Shown one piece after another: positions 12,788 through 14,033 of a stretch of DNA of 14,033 nucleotides. Position 1 is the stretch's first letter, and every line of letters begins with the position of its first letter. Location: the NCBI GenBank assembly GCA_007127935.1, contig SKYL01000165.1, positions 1-14,033 on the forward strand, read 5' to 3'. This DNA comes from Halorhodospira sp. (GTDB lineage: Bacteria; Pseudomonadota; Gammaproteobacteria; Nitrococcales; Halorhodospiraceae). The notes beneath the pieces are model-generated. The model did not search any database, was not told the origin of the DNA, and saw only the letters and a list, made by a program, of their open reading frames with translations. Made by a program: the position numbers and the translations under genes.

Positions 12788-13924
12788 ATGCCGTTCCGTG
12801 TCCGTTATACGGGTTTGATTTCCAAGTACAAAGACTTGCTGCCGATCAGCGACGACGCCCGCATCATCGGGCTCGGCGAGGGCAATACGCCGTTGATCCG
12901 CCTCACCCACATCCCCCGCGAGTTGCAGCGGGACGTGGCCATCTACGTCAAGTACGAGGGGCTCAACCCCACCGGTTCGTTCAAGGACCGCGGGATGACC
13001 GTGGCCGTGACCCAGGCGGTGGACGAGGGGGCCAAGGCGATCATCTGCGCCTCCACCGGCAACACCTCCGCCGCCGCCGCCGCCTACGCCGCCCGCGCCG
13101 GTATCAAGGCATTCGTGCTCATCCCCGACGGCAAGATCGCCTTGGGCAAACTGGCCCAGGCGGTGATGCACGGCGCCCGGGTGATCCAGATCCGCGGCAA
13201 CTTCGACGACGGGATGCGCCTGGTCAAGGAAGTGGCCGAGGAGGCCCCGGTGACCATCGTCAACTCCATCAACCCGTACCGCCTCCAGGGGCAGAAGACG
13301 GCCGCCTTCGAGATCATCGAAGAGTTGGGCCGCGCCCCAGACTACCACTGCCTGCCGGTGGGCAACGCCGGGAATATCACCGCCCACTGGATCGGCTACA
13401 GCGAGTGGGCCGGGGCCGGTGACGGGATGCTCACCGAGGCGTGCGCGTTCTGCGACGGGCGTTGCCGCTTCGCGTCGGCGATCGTCGACAAGCGGCCGCG
13501 GATGGTCGGCTACCAAGCCGCCGGGAGCGCGCCCTTCATGCGCGGCGGGCCGGTGGACGATCCGGAGACGGTGGCCACCGCCATCCGCATCGGCCATCCG
13601 CAGTCGTGGGATCAGGCCCACGCGGTGCAGCGGGAGTCCGGCGGCTGGTTCGACGAGGTGACCGACGACGAGATCCTCGCCGCCCAGCGCCTGCTGGCCG
13701 GCCGGGAGGGCGTCTTCTGCGAGCCGGCCTCGGCGGCATCGCTGGCCGGGGCGCTGCGTGACATCGAGAGCGGCCGGATCCCCGGCGGCAGCACCGTGGT
13801 CTGTACCCTCACCGGCCACGGCCTCAAGGATCCGGATACGGCGATCGCCCAATCCGGCGGCGCCATCGAGACGGTGGACGCCGACCTCGGCGCCGTGCGG
13901 CGGGCCATCACCGCGCACCTCTGA
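12788..13924 (+). CDS. thrC: Threonine synthase with a cysteine-bearing insertion
   Basis: This 378-residue fold-type II PLP enzyme makes threonine from O-phosphohomoserine. It is the shorter ThrC class (B. subtilis ThrC about 350). PLP lysine K66 lies in NPTGSFKDRGM; ASTGNTSAAAAA (88-99) and the phosphate-binding VGNAGN (181-186) are typical; and VVCTLTGHGLKDPD (327-340) closes the fold. Between WIGYSEW and KRPRMVGYQAAGSAP (about 191-225) there is extra sequence containing C209-x2-C212-x3-C216, roughly 15-20 residues longer than the loop I expect. The ATG at 12788 has TGGAG 8 bases upstream at the end of hom; a GTG at 12779 would add three residues. The stop overlaps the next ATG by one base. 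No thrB is present in the window. Confidence 0.95.
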   Translation: MPFRVRYTGLISKYKDLLPISDDARIIGLGEGNTPLIRLTHIPRELQRDVAIYVKYEGLNPTGSFKDRGMTVAVTQAVDEGAKAIICASTGNTSAAAAAYAARAGIKAFVLIPDGKIALGKLAQAVMHGARVIQIRGNFDDGMRLVKEVAEEAPVTIVNSINPYRLQGQKTAAFEIIEELGRAPDYHCLPVGNAGNITAHWIGYSEWAGAGDGMLTEACAFCDGRCRFASAIVDKRPRMVGYQAAGSAPFMRGGPVDDPETVATAIRIGHPQSWDQAHAVQRESGGWFDEVTDDEILAAQRLLAGREGVFCEPASAASLAGALRDIESGRIPGGSTVVCTLTGHGLKDPDTAIAQSGGAIETVDADLGAVRRAITAHL

Positions 13925-14033
13925 TGCCGGCGGTCCTGCGGTTGCGGGCCCCCGGACTGCTGGGGCCGCTGCCCGACCGGCTGCCGCCCGGCGTGTTGCC
14001 GCCGCTCCCGGCGCTGGAGACGTGGCTGGCCCG
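13924..14033 (+). CDS. Unidentified gene, N-terminal fragment downstream of thrC, cut by window edge
   Basis: An ATG shares its A with the thrC stop (TGATG), and the frame is open to the end of the window, about 36 codons. It starts MPAVLRLRAPGLLGPLPDR and continues Pro/Leu-rich with LPALETWLA. In related proteobacteria the gene after thrC is often a phosphoglycerate-mutase-like or RpfE-type protein upstream of recJ. Those proteins start with a similar 'L-x-L-x-x-PGLLGP' stretch, so that is the best guess. No ribosome-binding site is visible and translation is probably coupled to thrC. Too little is visible for a firm identification. Confidence 0.5.
   Translation, partial: MPAVLRLRAPGLLGPLPDRLPPGVLPPLPALETWLA

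Overview
The window is GC-rich, densely coded bacterial chromosome with 14 protein-coding genes, two of them cut by the window edges. I see no RNA gene, CRISPR array, insertion sequence or phage gene. Gene content points to a proteobacterium. A YajD-type HNH protein, MazG, an HI0933/BaiN-type flavoprotein and an alaC-hom-thrC cluster running into a short unidentified reading frame fit a gammaproteobacterium or a close relative. The IspG is the longer form that I associate more with beta- and alphaproteobacteria, so I do not name a genus.

Layout, left to right. (1) Minus strand, 1-534: yajD, overlapping by 4 bases the start of a voltage-gated ion channel that leaves the window. (2) Plus strand, 623-3939: a tight operon of a metallo-beta-lactamase-fold hydrolase, an AMP-forming acyl-CoA synthetase and thiD. 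(3) 3940-5253: a DHH/DHHA1 phosphoesterase flanked on both sides by gaps holding related short palindromic repeats. Its leader can form two mutually exclusive hairpins. (4) 5254-7648: an Rrf2-family regulator that lacks the IscR-type iron-sulphur cysteines, convergent with and overlapping ispG, which follows a TetR-type regulator on the minus strand. (5) 7718-10152: mazG, divergent from tetR; a small Mth938-like protein; and a BaiN/HI0933-like flavoprotein. (6) 10254 to the end: alaC, hom, thrC and the start of a further gene, tightly spaced behind a good sigma70-type promoter. This is the aspartate-to-threonine branch plus an alanine/glutamate transaminase.

Most of the window is core metabolism. 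I found no convincing undescribed multi-gene system. The parts most worth a second look are the altered Rrf2 regulator with its own promoter/operator and its overlap with the Fe-S enzyme gene ispG, a cysteine-bearing insertion in threonine synthase, the structured leader of the DHH gene, a possible leaderless tetR transcript coupled to ispG, and the odd operon joining thiD to an acyl-CoA synthetase.

No stretch without a gene exceeds 300 bases. The longest are 3940-4146 (repeat, weak promoter, structured leader) and 5083-5253 (repeat, regulator promoter).
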